Notes under the pieces: generated by a model
The model's input: the letters and a program-made list of their open reading frames with translations, nothing else
The model's database searches: none
What the model was told of the DNA's origin: nothing
Position numbers and translations under genes: made by a program
Assembly (NCBI GenBank): GCA_022572905.1
Contig: JACZUZ010000066.1
Location: forward strand, 1 to 8,047
Direction: 5' to 3'
Source: Candidatus Zixiibacteriota bacterium
GTDB taxonomy: Bacteria; Zixibacteria; MSB-5A5; GN15; JACZUZ01
DNA length: 8,047 nucleotides
Shown: positions 6,570-8,047 of the stretch, piece after piece
Layout: every line of letters begins with the position of its first letter
Numbering within the stretch: position 1 is the first letter of the stretch

Positions 6570-6599
6570 TTGACTTGGGTCCCGGCCCTGATGTATTCT
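6570..6599 (+). promoter_or_regulatory. Probable promoter of the tRNA-Ala gene
   Basis: TTGACT (6570-6575) and TATTCT (6594-6599) are separated by 18 bases and are followed at once by a GC-rich stretch (CCCTTCGGCC). A GC-rich discriminator is typical of stable-RNA promoters under stringent control. The implied start near 6606 leaves about 70 bases of leader before the tRNA. Confidence -1.
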
Positions 6600-6613
6600 C
6601 CCTTCGGCCAGAT

Positions 6614-6651
6614 GCGACCAGGCGCCGCCTAGCGCCACCTGGCGCGACCAG
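6614..6651 (+). repeat. Alternating GGCGC/GCGCC inverted repeats and GCGACCAG direct repeats in the tRNA leader
   Basis: GGCGC (6621-6625), GCGCC (6632-6636) and GGCGC (6641-6645) can form either of two mutually exclusive hairpins, with loops of 6 and 4 bases. GCGACCAG occurs at 6614-6621 and again at 6644-6651, exactly 30 bases apart. The block lies in the predicted leader of the tRNA precursor. Its function is unknown; it may only reflect a short duplication. Confidence -1.
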
Positions 6652-6674
6652 CCAGCGATCAGGGACGCGAAATT

Positions 6675-6747
<73 letters not shown>

Positions 6748-6781
6748 TTTTTTCTTCGAGGTTTATTCGAGATGTCCCGCC

Positions 6782-6803
6782 AAGACACCTCAAGGGGTGT
6801 CTT
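6782..6803 (+). terminator. Possible terminator or processing hairpin after tRNA-Ala
   Basis: AAGACACC (6782-6789) and GGTGTCTT (6796-6803) form a perfect 8-bp stem with a 6-base loop, 35 bases after the tRNA. Only a mixed CTTCT follows at once; a real T-run (CTTTTT) comes about 30 bases later. It is therefore an atypical intrinsic terminator at best, and may instead be a 3' processing hairpin. Confidence -1.
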
Positions 6804-6870
6804 CTGAAGAAATCTTTCAAGATGTCTTTTTAAGAATATCTCTCTCGGGCGAAATTACCCCTGCCATTGA

Positions 6871-6897
6871 CAGTCTCAATTTTCTTTCGTGAGACTG
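6871..6897. repeat. 8-bp inverted repeat upstream of hutH
   Basis: CAGTCTCA (6871-6878) and TGAGACTG (6890-6897) are perfect inverted copies around an 11-base T-rich loop, about 100 bases before hutH. A perfect TTGACA (6867-6872) overlaps its left edge, but no -10 follows at a usable distance. It could be an operator or an RNA hairpin. I see no similarity to the known HutC operator pattern. Confidence -1.
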
Positions 6898-6996
6898 GCG
6901 TTAGCGGGGGTTTGTTGTTTTAATGGAGATGATGAAGAGACAAATTGGGCGGTTTACAGGATAACGAAGTGAGATTAAGAGGTGCAAAGAGAAGGT

Positions 6997-8047
6997 TTGA
7001 AGAATAGTAAGATCAAAGCTCCGGGAGCAGTAACCATAAGCGGGCAGGGGCTGAGAATAGAAGACGTGGAAAGGGTCGCTCGCTCCGGAGCAGTTGTCTC
7101 TCTGGCGAAATCGGCTGAGCGTGATATAAAATCTTGCCGCCGACTTCTCGAAAAGATGGTGGCTGAAAATGAGTCGGTTTATGGCGTAACCACCGGAATT
7201 GGAGAATTCGCTCGAATTCAAGTTCCTCCGGAAAAGGCGGGGGAATTACAAAAGCGTATTGTTTTCAGCCATTCCGCTGGAGTGGGCGACGAAATGCCCT
7301 GCGAATGGGTGCGGGCGAATATGCTTTTGCGGGCGAATGTCTTGGCCAAAGGCTATTCGGGGGTGCGGCTGGAAATTGTTGAATGTTTGATTGACATGCT
7401 GAATCGCGGAGTTACTCCAGTTGTCTATAAGCGCGGATCGTTGGGCGCTTCGGGGGATCTTGCGCCAATGGGAATGATCGCCGAAGTAATTCTTGGCGGC
7501 GGAGCGGCCTGGTACAAAGGCAAAAAATATTCCGGCAAGGTGGCCCTGAAAAAAGCGGGTCTTACCGCCTTGACGCTGAGTTACAAAGAAGGTTTGGGTC
7601 TTATCAACGGAACTCAGACTCTGACCGGAATAGGAGCGCTTGCTCTAGCCGACAGCCGTAATTTGCTTAAAGCGGCTATCATCGCCTCAGGTATGACGGT
7701 CGATTGTCTGCAATCTTCTATGGCCGCGTTCGATAGTCGGCCTCACAAATACCGCGGGCATCGCGGACAGATCGAAGTCGCTCAAATCATCAAGAAACTC
7801 ACCCGCGGCTCGCAGACAATTCCTGATAATCATGGCAAGGTGCAGGACGCATATTCACTGCGCTGTATTCCTCAGATAATCGGGCCGTCGCTTGACGCAT
7901 ATCGCTATACGCGCGATGTAATCGAAACCGAAATGAATGGACTTGTAGACAACCCGCTTTTCTTTCCGGATAAAGGGGATAGTGTCGCGGCGGGAAATTT
8001 CCACGGACAAGCCCCGGGAATGGCCCTGGATTTTCTGGCCATAGCAG
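6997..8047 (+). CDS. hutH: Histidine ammonia-lyase (C-terminus outside window)
   Basis: The visible 350 residues are about two thirds of a usual 500-residue aromatic amino acid lyase. ASG at 151-153 within GASGDLAPM would self-cyclise to the MIO electrophile. Other family marks are Y62 in VYGVTTGIGEF, NGTQ (204-207), QDAYSLRC (283-290), NPLFF (319-323) and GNFHGQ (333-338). The SH pair at 91-92 (FSHSAGVG) is the substrate-selectivity position that is His in histidine lyases, so histidine rather than tyrosine or phenylalanine is the likely substrate. The enzyme removes ammonia from L-histidine to give urocanate, the first step of histidine degradation. An in-frame TAA at 6976 limits the start: TTG 6997 or GTG 6982 are the options, since no ATG fits. 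AGAGAAGG lies just before the TTG and GAGGTG further up, so the start is uncertain. Other hut genes may follow beyond the edge; none is upstream. Confidence -1.
   Translation, partial: MKNSKIKAPGAVTISGQGLRIEDVERVARSGAVVSLAKSAERDIKSCRRLLEKMVAENESVYGVTTGIGEFARIQVPPEKAGELQKRIVFSHSAGVGDEMPCEWVRANMLLRANVLAKGYSGVRLEIVECLIDMLNRGVTPVVYKRGSLGASGDLAPMGMIAEVILGGGAAWYKGKKYSGKVALKKAGLTALTLSYKEGLGLINGTQTLTGIGALALADSRNLLKAAIIASGMTVDCLQSSMAAFDSRPHKYRGHRGQIEVAQIIKKLTRGSQTIPDNHGKVQDAYSLRCIPQIIGPSLDAYRYTRDVIETEMNGLVDNPLFFPDKGDSVAAGNFHGQAPGMALDFLAIA

Noticed and set aside
6923..6964. A 13-codon ATG frame before hutH that could be a leader peptide
   Set aside because: It has no histidine codons, no strong ribosome-binding site and no terminator/antiterminator pair to support attenuation.

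Overview
The window reads as chromosomal DNA from a Gram-negative bacterium. A membrane-anchored protein with a TonB C-terminal domain implies two membranes, and several genes seem to start at TTG or GTG. The gene mix (an archaemetzincin relative, a small CC/CxxC zinc-ribbon protein, an MrfA-type helicase) would suit an uncultured lineage of the FCB superphylum or a similar candidate phylum. That placement is an inference and cannot be settled from this sequence alone.

Layout: six genes lie head to tail on the minus strand, from about 6435 down to the left edge. In transcription order they encode a TonB-domain protein with a long Asp/Thr/Ser repeat tail, deoxyribose-phosphate aldolase (deoC), a 56-residue zinc-ribbon protein, an archaemetzincin-family protein whose protease active site is destroyed, an MrfA/YprA-type DEVH helicase with a Cys4 cluster, and a three-part protein (Cys4 zinc ribbon, probable winged helix, nucleoside 2-deoxyribosyltransferase-like domain) that runs off the window. 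Gaps between genes are about 10 to 80 bases, so one transcription unit is plausible. A good sigma70-type promoter lies just upstream of the first gene, and a possible internal promoter precedes the archaemetzincin gene. A tRNA-Ala(GGC) gene and a partial histidine ammonia-lyase gene (hutH) are on the plus strand to the right. The space between the two directions holds back-to-back promoters around an 8-bp inverted repeat.

How the genes may work together: deoC and the deoxyribosyltransferase-like domain both point to deoxynucleoside or nucleotide chemistry, and MrfA-type helicases are known from DNA repair in Bacillus. The last four genes of the minus-strand run each encode a four-cysteine, probably zinc-binding, cluster. 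The strongest candidates for something undescribed are the catalytically dead archaemetzincin and the zinc ribbon/winged helix/deoxyribosyltransferase-like protein directly behind the helicase. A functional link between them is inferred from gene order only.
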